From an uncultured Bacteroides sp. (GTDB taxonomy: Bacteria; Bacteroidota; Bacteroidia; Bacteroidales; Bacteroidaceae), in the NCBI GenBank assembly GCA_949288715.1, contig CASELH010000015.1:1-45588 (forward strand): 45,588 nucleotides of DNA. Direction: 5' to 3'. The position numbers and the translations under genes were made by a program. Below, piece by piece: positions 6,245 through 14,133 of the stretch. How positions within the stretch are numbered: position 1 is the stretch's first letter; each line of letters begins with the position of its first letter. The notes under the pieces were generated by a model. It made no database searches. It saw only the letters and a program-made list of their open reading frames with translations, and had not been told where the DNA came from.

Positions 6245-7681
6245 TCATTGAAAGCCGTCCGTCTCCGCCTCCTTCGACTTCACGCCGGCGGCCTCGGCCT
6301 CCTGCAAGGCCTGTTGGCGCTGGCGGTAGAGGTAGAGCAAGGAGTGGTTGCCCGTTACTACAAGGGCAGGCGGAATTTCACCGAAGTTCTCGGCATACGT
6401 CTTCAGCTTCTGCACCATCTCGCGTGCCTTTTCGGGCTGCTTGTGGTAGAGGTTAACGCGCTCGCCCACGTCCTCGCGCAGGTTGAACAGCAGGGTGTCA
6501 TGTTCGGCCGTGGAGGCGCGCCAGAAGTTGCCGCGTATGGCCTTGGCCGGTAGCATCAGTTTCCAGTCGCCCGAGCGATAGCCGCTGATGTCGTGGTTGT
6601 TGCGGAAGTAGGCATAGTCCTGACTGGCGCGATGGCCCTTGCCCTCGAGCACCGGGGTCAGGTCGCAGCCGTCCAGCTTCACGTCGGGCAGCTTGGCGCC
6701 GGTCAGGGCTGCCACCGTGGGAAACCAATCGAGCAAGCAGGCCACCTCAGTGTTCACCGCAGGCTGTATGCGGCCTTTCCACCACACGATGCAAGGCACG
6801 CGCACGCCGCCCTCGAAGTCCGTGGTCTTGCCTTCGCGCAAGGGCAACGCCCGTCCGCCCAGCGGGCCTTCCTGCAGCCAGGGGCCGTTGTCGCTGGTAA
6901 AGACCACCATGGTGTTCTCGTCCAGGCCCAGCTCCTTCAGCGTGTCCATGATGCGGCCCACGCTCCAGTCCACCTCCATGGCAGCATCGCCGTATATGCC
7001 CGCGCCCGACCGTCCGGCAAAGTCCTCGGACACGTAGATAGGCACGTGCATCATGCTGTGTGCCAGGTAGAGGAAGAAGGGTTGCCCGGCCTTGCGGCGG
7101 ATGAAGTCGATGGCCTCGTCGGTGTATCGGCGCGTCACGTGGTCGATGTCTATGTGGAACTCCTCCACCTCATTGCCCCGCAGAAAGACTTGTCCGCTCA
7201 TGTCGTTGCTGTAGGGGATGCCGAAATATTCGTCGAACCCCTGCTGCAAGGGCAGGAACCTTTCGCGGCTGCCCAGGTGCCACTTGCCTATGCAGGCGGT
7301 GGCGTAGCCCTGGGGTTTGAGCAGTTCGGCCATCGTCACCTCGTCGGGCGACATGCCGGTGTAGCTGTCCGGAAAGAACACTTCCTGTATGCCCATGCGC
7401 GCCGGGTAGCGCCCGGTGAGCAAGCCGGCCCGCGACGGACTGGAAACGGGCGAAGCCGAGTAGCAGTCGGTGAAGCGGATGCCTTCGGAGGCCAGCGAGT
7501 CGATGTGCGGCGTCTGCCAGCGCGTCTCACCATAGCAGCCGAGGTCGGCATAGCCCATGTCGTCCATCAGGATGAAAATAAAGTTGGGCTTCTCGCCCGC
7601 GTCGGGGGCGGGCGAAGTGGCGCAAGAGGTGGCCCCCAGCCCCAGCAGGCTGCCCCAAGCCAAGTGCAGGTAGTTCTTCAT
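6245..7681 (-). CDS. Ser-type sulfatase, predicted lipoprotein (family S1)
   Basis: A 478-residue sulfatase. The start is taken at the ATG at 7681, giving the lipoprotein signal MKNYLHLAWGSLLGLGATSC (lipid Cys20); a GTG 30 nt further upstream would overlap the kinase gene and spoil the signal. The formylglycine site is S80 in SSPSRAGLLTG (S-x-P-S-R), the serine form matured by radical-SAM anSME enzymes in anaerobes. Metal-binding DDMGYADLGCYG, GKWHLG and FTSDNGPW are intact. The enzyme should hydrolyse sulfate esters on glycans at the cell surface or periplasm. It follows the kinase gene after 20 nt, so the two are probably one operon. Substrate unknown; an N-acetylhexosamine sulfate would suit the neighbour. 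Confidence 0.93.
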   Translation of the reverse strand: MKNYLHLAWGSLLGLGATSCATSPAPDAGEKPNFIFILMDDMGYADLGCYGETRWQTPHIDSLASEGIRFTDCYSASPVSSPSRAGLLTGRYPARMGIQEVFFPDSYTGMSPDEVTMAELLKPQGYATACIGKWHLGSRERFLPLQQGFDEYFGIPYSNDMSGQVFLRGNEVEEFHIDIDHVTRRYTDEAIDFIRRKAGQPFFLYLAHSMMHVPIYVSEDFAGRSGAGIYGDAAMEVDWSVGRIMDTLKELGLDENTMVVFTSDNGPWLQEGPLGGRALPLREGKTTDFEGGVRVPCIVWWKGRIQPAVNTEVACLLDWFPTVAALTGAKLPDVKLDGCDLTPVLEGKGHRASQDYAYFRNNHDISGYRSGDWKLMLPAKAIRGNFWRASTAEHDTLLFNLREDVGERVNLYHKQPEKAREMVQKLKTYAENFGEIPPALVVTGNHSLLYLYRQRQQALQEAEAAGVKSKEAETDGFQ

Positions 7682-7701
7682 ATCGATAGGTTTTAATGCT
7701 T

Positions 7702-8784
7702 TTACAGGCACCCGGCTATGAACGCCCTCATCTCCCCGGCCTTGTCCTCCACGCTTTGCAGCAGCTTGAACTGGGCGCGGGTGCGCACCAGGTTGTGGTC
7801 GGGGTACTGTATCTTATAGTAGGTGTCGCCGTTGATGTAGTCGGCCAGGAAGCGCACGCACTGCATGTAGGGGAACAGGGCAGCGGCGTAGGGCAGATTC
7901 TCTACCTCGACGGGCAGCAGGAACTGCTTGGCCGACTCCAGATAACCGCGGGTGAAGGCGCGGAAGATGTCCATGTTGAAGGAGACGCGGTTCAGGTCCG
8001 CATCGTCCTCCTTGCCGGTGTTGGCGGCAGTGCGCAGAAAGTCGCCGTAGTCCGAGAAGATGAACGAGGGCATCACCGTGTCGAGGTCGATGACGCAGAG
8101 CACCGTGCCGTCTTCGTCAAACATCATGTTGTTCACCTTCGTGTCGCAGTGGCACACGCGCTTGGGCAGCCGGCCTTCGCGGTGCAGGCGTTCGGCCTTG
8201 CACATCTCGGGGGCGCGGCGTTCTATTTCGTCCAGGAAGTACTGTACTTTCTTTACGCGCCCGGCGGCGTCGGCAGCCACGGCTTCGCGCAGCTGGTGCA
8301 GGCGGAACTCCATGTTGTGGAAGTCGGGGATGGTCTCGCCCAGCGGGTCGGGCAGGTCGGCCAGCATGGCCTGGAATTCACCGAAGGCCTTGCCGGCGCA
8401 GTAAGAGTATTGCGGATTGACCGTCTCGTAGGTCTTGGCGCGGGGGATGAACACCATCACGCGCCAGTAGTTTCGGTCGTCGTGCCAATACGTTTTGCCC
8501 CCCTCGGCGGGCAGGAAGCGCAGCACCTTGCGGTCGATGTCCTGCTCGCCGCGCGCCTCAAGCTTGCGGCGGATGTGTCGGGTGACGGCCTCGATGTTGC
8601 TCTGCAGCAAGTCCACATCCTGAAAGATGGCGTGGTTGATGCGCTGCAACACGTAGTCGGGCGCCGACGGTTCGGCAGTGGTCACCTTGTAGGTGTCGTT
8701 AATGAGGCCCGAGCCCAGCGGGTCGACGGACTGTACTGTTCCTTCCAACCGGAAGTGAGAGATGATAGATAAAAGGTCTTGCAT
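7702..8784 (-). CDS. APH-fold sugar kinase, N-acetylhexosamine 1-kinase (NahK)-like
   Basis: A 360-residue cytoplasmic phosphotransferase with the aminoglycoside-phosphotransferase fold. The start is the ATG at 8784 (MQDLLSIISHFRLEG). The N-lobe has the nucleotide loop DPLGSGLINDTYKV; the catalytic loop is CHCDTKVNNMMF (catalytic Asp in HCDTK) and the metal-binding motif is VIDLDTVMPS, followed by DYGDFLR. This family includes NahK, which phosphorylates GlcNAc/GalNAc at C1, and Bacteroidota members have also carried the older name mucin desulfatase. NahK activity here is inferred by family resemblance. It is directly upstream of a sulfatase on the same strand, which would fit salvage of sulfated amino sugars. 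A promoter is predicted at 8922-8952. Confidence 0.8.
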   Translation of the reverse strand: MQDLLSIISHFRLEGTVQSVDPLGSGLINDTYKVTTAEPSAPDYVLQRINHAIFQDVDLLQSNIEAVTRHIRRKLEARGEQDIDRKVLRFLPAEGGKTYWHDDRNYWRVMVFIPRAKTYETVNPQYSYCAGKAFGEFQAMLADLPDPLGETIPDFHNMEFRLHQLREAVAADAAGRVKKVQYFLDEIERRAPEMCKAERLHREGRLPKRVCHCDTKVNNMMFDEDGTVLCVIDLDTVMPSFIFSDYGDFLRTAANTGKEDDADLNRVSFNMDIFRAFTRGYLESAKQFLLPVEVENLPYAAALFPYMQCVRFLADYINGDTYYKIQYPDHNLVRTRAQFKLLQSVEDKAGEMRAFIAGCL

Positions 8785-8835
8785 AGTGATGTATAGTGTT
8801 TTAAGTGATACTTTCCTTGCCTTCTGCGGCCCGCT

Positions 8836-8908
8836 TGGTAGCGTTCCTACGCCCGCCGGGTGGGGTTTCAACGCCCGGTCGGTAGCGATACTACGCCACC
8901 GCGGCAGC
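8836..8908. repeat. GTAGC/ACGC palindromic repeat cluster in the kinase leader
   Basis: Modules GGTAGCGTTCCTACGC, GGGGTTTCAACGC and GGTAGCGATACTACGCCACC, with the linker ACGCCCGGTCGGTA at 8871-8884. It lies between the predicted promoter and the kinase start. Confidence 0.8.
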
Positions 8909-8921
8909 CTTGGTGTGGCGG

Positions 8922-8952
8922 TAAAGATAGGCTTTTTCCCCGACACGCGAAA
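8922..8952 (-). promoter_or_regulatory. Predicted promoter of the kinase-sulfatase operon
   Basis: Reading on the minus strand, TTTC (8952-8949) is followed after 19 nt by TATCTTTA (8929-8922), close to the Bacteroides -33 TTTG / -7 TAnnTTTG arrangement. The leader of about 135 nt would contain the palindromic repeat cluster. Confidence 0.5.
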
Positions 8953-8980
8953 GTTTTTGCGGCAGAAATCGCGCGCCGGG

Positions 8981-10267
8981 CTACCAGGTTTTTCCAGCCT
9001 TGAGGTACTCGTAGCCGAAGCGGCAGCGCAGGCAGTCGCGCTTGTCGCAGTAAGCCTTCTGCAGCTGAAGCAAGGCCTGCGAGTCGGCCGCCGTCTGCAC
9101 GGGGATGCCTGCGCCATCCCACATGCGGGTCACGTAGTTGTCTTCCGCCCGCAGCGACTCCAGCAGGCGGGTGGCGCGTTCGCACAACGTTTCGTCGGCC
9201 TTGTGCTGCCCGTAGGCGTAGAGGAAGGGGACCACGGTGTTGATGACGATGAGGTTCAGCGCGCCCGTGCCCAGTTTCTTCTCCTTGGCGGGCGAGGCCT
9301 TGCGGAAGGTGTAGTGTTCCTTCCAGTATTCCGAGGTGGAGGATTGCAGCAGGCGCCGCACCTCGTCGGCCGTCTCCGCCTCCATGACGCGCGAAAAGAG
9401 GCCGGTCTGCGTGTGGTACAGCCACGCCAGCTGGGCCAGCCGCACGTGGGGAAATCCGGCCGGACGCAGCCGCAGGAAACGCCACTGCCCCGCGGGCAGG
9501 GGGTCCGGCAGCTGGAACTTGTGCTGCAGGTAGCGCCACTCGCGCCGGAGGCGCAGGTAGTAGTCGTCGGCCCCGGGCTCGTCGCCGTCCAGCAGTCCGG
9601 CCATGCCCAGGAAGAAGGCCTCCACCTGGAAGAGGTTGTCGCGGTGCTTGTCCACGGCACGAAAGGGCAATAACTTTGCCCATGCCTCGAAGGCATCGCC
9701 GTTCAGGCCGAAGCCGAAGTTGCGTGCCAGGGTGATGAAGAAGGCGTCCTCCCAGTAGCCCCCGCACTGCTGCAGCCTGTGGCGAATGGCTTCGGCCTTT
9801 TGCCCGAAGCGCTCGGCTTGCAGGGCCGAGAGCCAGGAGTGCACCGTCAGCCGCGGCAGGGCGGGCAGAATGGCGTGGCAGGGCGGCATCACCTCGCTGC
9901 GGGCCAGCTCGTCGTAGCGGGCCACCACCTCCGGCGGACAGGGCAGCACCAGCTGGGGCACGGGGCGGCCGTCGGTGCGCGCCACCTCGGCATCGGCCTC
10001 GGCCACCACGTGCAGCACCACGTTGTCATACGCCCGGTCGGTGTGGTGGCCGTGCCTCATCCAGTCCGAAGCACGCACATGCACCTCCACATTGCCCACC
10101 CACAGCGTGCCGCCCACCTTGAGCTTGGCGTTGAAGAAGTCCGGGCCCGCGTTGCGGTTGGGCAGGCCGGGGTCTATCACCTCCACCGCCTGCCCGGCAG
10201 TGGTGGCAAGGGGCGCCAGGGGGTAGATTTTGTGGCGCCAGAGGTAGTGCAGGAGTTGTTCGGTCAT
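8981..10267 (-). CDS. DUF2851 family protein
   Basis: A protein of 428 residues starting MTEQLLHYLWRHKIYPLAPL at the ATG at 10267. A TTG 27 nt upstream is open in frame but lies inside the -7 box, which settles the choice. Diagnostic stretches are DPGLPNRNAGPDFFNAKLKVGG and GNVEVHVRASDWMRHGHHTDRAYDNVVLHVV, which define the N-terminal half; the C-terminal part ends in a cysteine cluster CDKRDCLRCRFGYEYLK. DUF2851 proteins are common in Bacteroidota and have no established function; the N-terminal acidic/His pattern has been compared to nuclease folds, but I cannot show a catalytic site. The gene is monocistronic here, divergent from dapB. Confidence 0.9.
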   Translation of the reverse strand: MTEQLLHYLWRHKIYPLAPLATTAGQAVEVIDPGLPNRNAGPDFFNAKLKVGGTLWVGNVEVHVRASDWMRHGHHTDRAYDNVVLHVVAEADAEVARTDGRPVPQLVLPCPPEVVARYDELARSEVMPPCHAILPALPRLTVHSWLSALQAERFGQKAEAIRHRLQQCGGYWEDAFFITLARNFGFGLNGDAFEAWAKLLPFRAVDKHRDNLFQVEAFFLGMAGLLDGDEPGADDYYLRLRREWRYLQHKFQLPDPLPAGQWRFLRLRPAGFPHVRLAQLAWLYHTQTGLFSRVMEAETADEVRRLLQSSTSEYWKEHYTFRKASPAKEKKLGTGALNLIVINTVVPFLYAYGQHKADETLCERATRLLESLRAEDNYVTRMWDGAGIPVQTAADSQALLQLQKAYCDKRDCLRCRFGYEYLKAGKTW

Positions 10268-10290
10268 GGTCGTTTTAAGATTGGAATAGC

Positions 10291-10299
10291 GCAAAGGTA
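10291..10299 (-). promoter_or_regulatory. Bacteroides-type -7 box for the DUF2851 gene
   Basis: Reads TACCTTTGC on the minus strand, 23 nt upstream of the ATG at 10267. It fixes the start codon, because the alternative upstream TTG would fall inside it. Confidence 0.65.
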
Positions 10300-10384
10300 A
10301 CGATTATTTTCAGAGCGCGAAGCATCGGCCCGGAAAATGTTCCGCCACCCTACACGAGCCGTCCAGGGGAGCGCAGACAGCCTC

Positions 10385-10456
10385 ATTTTTCATCCGCGGA
10401 TAACACGGATAAAAATATAAAATCTGCGTCATCCGCGCCATCTGCGGGTGAAAAAT
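10385..10456. repeat. Inverted repeat related to the GGATTACGCGGAT family
   Basis: The ends ATTTTTCATCCGCGGAT and ATCTGCGGGTGAAAAAT are imperfect reverse complements (three mismatches), with ACACGGATAAAAATATAAAATCTG between. It resembles, but is not the same as, the inverted repeats around the GxxExxY gene. It lies in the 407-bp gap between DUF2851 and dapB, which otherwise holds a GTAGC repeat and two promoters. Confidence 0.7.
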
Positions 10457-10492
10457 CCCTTGTTAAACTCACATTTCAGAGCCTTCCACAGC

Positions 10493-10563
10493 CCGCCCGG
10501 TAGCCTTCCTACGCCAGCGTGCTGGGGTTGGAACGCTACCGTGCTGGCGTTCCAACGCCCGGA
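10493..10563. repeat. GTAGC/ACGC palindromic repeat cluster upstream of dapB
   Basis: Modules GGTAGCCTTCCTACGCC, GGGGTTGGAACGCTACC and GGCGTTCCAACGCCC follow each other. It lies upstream of the dapB -7 box. Confidence 0.8.
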
Positions 10564-10621
10564 AAGGGGCTTTGGGCGGTTAAATTTTGAGAAATGTTGC
10601 GCCCGATGGTGATAAAAGCAT

Positions 10622-10630
10622 TACCTTTGC
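10622..10630 (+). promoter_or_regulatory. Bacteroides-type -7 box for dapB
   Basis: TACCTTTGC lies 44 nt before the dapB ATG at 10675. No TTTG at the standard -33 spacing is evident. Confidence 0.6.
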
Positions 10631-10674
10631 GACTTATAGGGCACAACATTAACCCAGTTAAAAACAAAAACGAC

Positions 10675-11436
10675 ATGAAAATAGCATTGATAGGCTACGG
10701 CAAGATGGGCAAGGAGATTGAACGCATAGCCCGCGGCCGCGGACATGAGATAGTGAGCATCATCGACGTGAACAACCCGCAGGATTTCGACTCCCCGGCC
10801 TTCCGCTCGGCGCAGGTGGCCATAGAGTTCACCAGCCCCGCCTCGGCCTACGCCAACTGCCTGCGCGCCATGGACGCCGGCGTAAAGGTGGTGAGCGGCA
10901 GCACGGGCTGGATGAACGAGCATGCCGACGAGATGCGCCGCCTCTGCACGGAGCAGGGACGGACGCTGTTCTGGTCGAGCAACTTCAGCCTGGGCGTGGC
11001 CATCTTCTCGGCGGTAAACAAGTACTTGGCACGCATCATGAACCAGTTCCCCGGCTACGACGTCAGCATGACGGAGACGCACCACGTGCACAAGCTCGAC
11101 GCGCCCAGCGGCACTGCCATCACCCTGGCCGAGGGCATCATTGAGAACCTCGACCGCAAGACGCGTTGGGTGAAAGGCACCCTCCTCTCGCCCGACGGCA
11201 CCCTGACGGGCACCACCGCCTGCGCGCCCGACGAACTGCCCGTCAGCTCCATCCGCGAGGGCGAGGTGCCGGGCATACACTCCATCCGCTACGACAGCGA
11301 GGCCGACAGCATCACCATCACCCACGACGCCAAGAATCGCAGCGGCTTCGCCCTGGGCGCCGTGCTGGCCGCCGAATACACCGCCAACCACCAGGGCTGG
11401 CTGGGGATGGAGGACTTGTTTCCGTTCCTGAAATAA
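10675..11436 (+). CDS. dapB: 4-hydroxy-tetrahydrodipicolinate reductase DapB
   Basis: A 253-residue enzyme of the lysine/diaminopimelate pathway that reduces the dipicolinate ring with NAD(P)H. The start MKIALIGYGKMGKE at 10675 is chosen because the in-frame region upstream includes the promoter box. The Rossmann motif is GYGKMG (residues 7-12), and the substrate signature is ETHHVHKLDAPSGTA, with the catalytic His and Lys. It is shorter than the E. coli enzyme (273) but typical of Bacteroidota. It heads a plus-strand block with two signal peptidases and a wbqC-like gene, separated from them by a TGTCAT-type hairpin repeat. Confidence 0.95.
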   Translation: MKIALIGYGKMGKEIERIARGRGHEIVSIIDVNNPQDFDSPAFRSAQVAIEFTSPASAYANCLRAMDAGVKVVSGSTGWMNEHADEMRRLCTEQGRTLFWSSNFSLGVAIFSAVNKYLARIMNQFPGYDVSMTETHHVHKLDAPSGTAITLAEGIIENLDRKTRWVKGTLLSPDGTLTGTTACAPDELPVSSIREGEVPGIHSIRYDSEADSITITHDAKNRSGFALGAVLAAEYTANHQGWLGMEDLFPFLK

Positions 11437-11510
11437 GAAGAAAAGTAAGCTAATGAATATCCGAATGTCATACTGAGAGGACGTGCCACCGGGCAATGCC
11501 ACGACCATCC

Positions 11511-11592
11511 TGTCATGTTGAGCGAAGCGGAGCGCAGTCGAAACATCTCCCATAAACATACGGGAGACCCTTCGACTTCGCTCAGGGTGACA
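11511..11592. repeat. TGTCAT...TGACA hairpin repeat
   Basis: The ends TGTCATGTTGAGCGAAG and CTTCGCTCAGGGTGACA are near-perfect reverse complements, and the inner part (CGAAACATCTCCC / GGGAGACCCTTCG) also pairs. A partial copy of the left end (TGTCATACTGAG) precedes it at 11467. A related unit lies at 43759-43862, nested in another repeat. Confidence 0.85.
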
Positions 11593-11654
11593 GAATGAAA
11601 CCGCATTTGCAGGCGGCATACCTCCAATGATGACAAAGCAAACGACACATTATT

Positions 11655-13145
11655 ATGAAAGCAACCAAGAAACAATGGATAAAACTGGGCATCGTCAGCG
11701 CCCTCTACCTGCTGTTCCTGCTGTGGGTAAAGAGCTGGCTGGGACTGATAGTGTTGCCCTTCATCTTCGACGCCTACATCACGAAAAAGATTCCCTGGGG
11801 ATGGTGGCGCAAGTCGGAAAACCGCACCGTGCGCGGCGTCATGAGCTGGGTAGACGCCATCGTCTTCGCACTGGTGGCCGTGTACTTCGTCAACCTCTAC
11901 GTGTTCCAGAACTACCAGATACCCTCTTCCTCCCTCGAAAAGTCACTCTTGGTGGGCGACTACCTCTACGTCAGCAAGCTGAGCTACGGGCCCCGCGTGC
12001 CCAACACGCCCCTGTCCATGCCACTGACGCAGCACACCATGCCCCTGCTGAACTGCAAGTCGTACCTGGAGTGGCCGCACTGGAAGTATAAGCGCGTGCC
12101 CGGGCTGGGACACGTGAAGCTGGGCGACATCGTGGTGTTCAACTTCCCCGCCGGCGACACCGTGGCCTTGAACCACCAGATGGAAGACTTCTACGCCCTG
12201 GCCTACCGCGAAGGCCGCCGCCTCTACCCCAACCCCGTGAACATGGACAGCCTGACGCGGGCGCAACAACGCATGGTGTACGACCTGTACTACACCAAAG
12301 GCAGCGCCCTGGTGCGCTCCAACCCGCAGGTATATGGCGAAGTCATCACCCGCCCCGTAGACCGCCGCGAGAACTACGTGAAGCGCTGCACCGGCCTGCC
12401 CGGCGACACGCTGCAGATTATAGACGGCCAGGTCTACCTGAACGGAAAGGCCATGCCCAACCCCAAGGACATGCAGTTCAACTACTTCGTACAGACCAAC
12501 GGCATGCTTATAAGCGACGACCTGTTCCGCCAGCTGGGCATCAGCAAGGACGACCAATGGCTGGTGACGGACGGCACAGGTAGCAACGACGCCTACCTCA
12601 TGGCGCTGGGCCTGGAGCTAAGCGACCCCGCCGGGAAGCCTCTGCCCGTGTACCACCTGCCCTTGACGCAAGCCATGCTCGACGCCCTGAACGGCAACAA
12701 GAAGCTGGTGCGCCACATTGTGCGCGAGCCTGACGACATAGGCGGCGACGTCTACCCCCTGAACCTCTACACCAAGTGGACGCGCGACAACTACGGCCCC
12801 GTCTGGATTCCACGCAAAGGCGCCACCATCACCCTCACCGAAGACAACCTGACCCTGTACGAACGCTGCATCCGCGCCTACGAAGGCAACACCCTGGAGC
12901 AACGCACGGACGGCATCTACATCAACGGAGAGAAGACGGACACCTATACCTTCCGGATGGACTACTACTGGATGATGGGCGACAACCGCCACAACTCGCT
13001 CGACTCGCGCTACTGGGGCTTCGTGCCCGAAGACCACGTGGTGGGCAAGCCCCTCGTGGTGTGGCTCTCGCTGGACAAAGACCGCGGCTGGCTGGACGGC
13101 AAGGTGCGCTGGAACCGCCTCTTCAAGTGGGTGCACGAAGACTAA
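11655..13145 (+). CDS. lepB: Signal peptidase I (S26 family), extended form
   Basis: A 496-residue membrane protease that removes signal peptides after Sec export. Two hydrophobic N-terminal segments (about residues 9-38 and 60-80) precede the catalytic domain. The nucleophile is S93 in IPSSSLEKSLLVGD, and the general-base lysine is K243 in NYVKRCTGLPGD. Box E is intact as MMGDNRHNSLDSRYWG. The spacing of 150 residues between Ser and Lys, versus about 55 in E. coli LepB, indicates a large insertion in the catalytic domain, and a second insertion precedes box E. It is followed after 40 nt by a degenerate paralogue and is likely co-transcribed with it. Both catalytic residues present, so this should be the active enzyme. 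Confidence 0.93.
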   Translation: MKATKKQWIKLGIVSALYLLFLLWVKSWLGLIVLPFIFDAYITKKIPWGWWRKSENRTVRGVMSWVDAIVFALVAVYFVNLYVFQNYQIPSSSLEKSLLVGDYLYVSKLSYGPRVPNTPLSMPLTQHTMPLLNCKSYLEWPHWKYKRVPGLGHVKLGDIVVFNFPAGDTVALNHQMEDFYALAYREGRRLYPNPVNMDSLTRAQQRMVYDLYYTKGSALVRSNPQVYGEVITRPVDRRENYVKRCTGLPGDTLQIIDGQVYLNGKAMPNPKDMQFNYFVQTNGMLISDDLFRQLGISKDDQWLVTDGTGSNDAYLMALGLELSDPAGKPLPVYHLPLTQAMLDALNGNKKLVRHIVREPDDIGGDVYPLNLYTKWTRDNYGPVWIPRKGATITLTEDNLTLYERCIRAYEGNTLEQRTDGIYINGEKTDTYTFRMDYYWMMGDNRHNSLDSRYWGFVPEDHVVGKPLVVWLSLDKDRGWLDGKVRWNRLFKWVHED

Positions 13146-13185
13146 CCCCCGACCCGCAGCAGGAAACGGATAAGAAACCCTACGC

Positions 13186-14121
13186 ATGAAGGCAGCAGCA
13201 AAAATAGCCATCGGAACCGTGGCGGCAGTGCTCGTGGTACTGCTGCTGCGCGGCTGCGTGGCCACGTCCTACCTCATCCCCTCCGGCGGCATGGAGAACA
13301 CGCTGCTGCGCGGCGAGCGCATCCTGGTGAATAAGTGGAGCTACGGCCTGCGCCTGCCCCTGATGGCATGGTGGGGATACCACCGCTGGGCCGACAGCCC
13401 CGTGGGGAGGCAAGACGTCATCGTATTCAATAATCCCGCCAACCTCAGCCAACCCGTCATCGACCGCCGCGAAACGTTCATCGGCCGATGCATCGGTCTG
13501 CCCGGCGACACGCTGATGATTGACTCCCTCTTCCGCGTGGCGCACAGCCCGGGCAGCCCCGACGAAAAGTCGCTCTACGCCTACCCCAAGGAACGTGAGG
13601 GAGAGCTGGACTCGCTGCTCACGGCCCTCGGCATCCGCTCCGACGGACTGCTGGGGCTCGACTCCGCCCGCCACATACGCAGCTTCAGCCGCTACGAATA
13701 CTACCTGCTCACCCAGGCCATCGACCCGCCCTGCTGGCTTAGTCCCGCCGACGGCGGACACCCGTCCGACGGCCTGCGGCACCCGCTCATCGTGCCCGGC
13801 CGCGGAGCCACCCTGCGCGTCCGTCCGTGGAACATCGCCCTGCTGCGCAACACCCTGGTGCTGCACGAAGGACGCCGGGCCGAAATAAAGGGCGACACCC
13901 TGCTGGTGGATGGCAAGCCCGTCAACTTCTGCCGCTTTACCAAAGACTACTACTGGGTAGCCACCGACAACGCTACCAGCGTAAGCGGCTCGCGCCTGTT
14001 CGGCCTCGTGCCCAAAGACCACCTGATAGGCCGCGCCGCCTTCATCTGGCTCTCCAAAGAGGAGGGCACAGGGCTGCTGCACGGCTACCGCCGGGACAGA
14101 ATGTGGACCCGGATACACTAA
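13186..14121 (+). CDS. Catalytically dead signal-peptidase-I paralogue
   Basis: A 311-residue S26-family protein with one N-terminal membrane anchor (residues 5-22). The fold motifs are recognisable, but the Ser and Lys that perform catalysis are both glycine: IPSGGMENTL has G35 where the family has the nucleophilic Ser directly before Met, and TFIGRCIGLPGD has G100 in place of the general-base Lys. Box E is also altered, from GDNR..SLDSR to TDNATSVSGSR. Codons read GGC at both sites, so these are clear substitutions, not frameshifts. The reading frame is intact and codon use matches neighbours, which argues for a retained non-enzymatic role, perhaps as partner of the active upstream enzyme. 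That role is inference. Confidence 0.88.
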   Translation: MKAAAKIAIGTVAAVLVVLLLRGCVATSYLIPSGGMENTLLRGERILVNKWSYGLRLPLMAWWGYHRWADSPVGRQDVIVFNNPANLSQPVIDRRETFIGRCIGLPGDTLMIDSLFRVAHSPGSPDEKSLYAYPKEREGELDSLLTALGIRSDGLLGLDSARHIRSFSRYEYYLLTQAIDPPCWLSPADGGHPSDGLRHPLIVPGRGATLRVRPWNIALLRNTLVLHEGRRAEIKGDTLLVDGKPVNFCRFTKDYYWVATDNATSVSGSRLFGLVPKDHLIGRAAFIWLSKEEGTGLLHGYRRDRMWTRIH

Positions 14122-14133
14122 ACTCTCCGCCCC

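Noticed and set aside
13955-13990. GTAGC-like repeat (GGTAGCC...ACGCTACC) inside the dead signal-peptidase gene
   Set aside because: The arms match, but the core does not fit any of the discrete core types and the encoded stretch aligns without gap to box E of the family, so coincidence is more likely.
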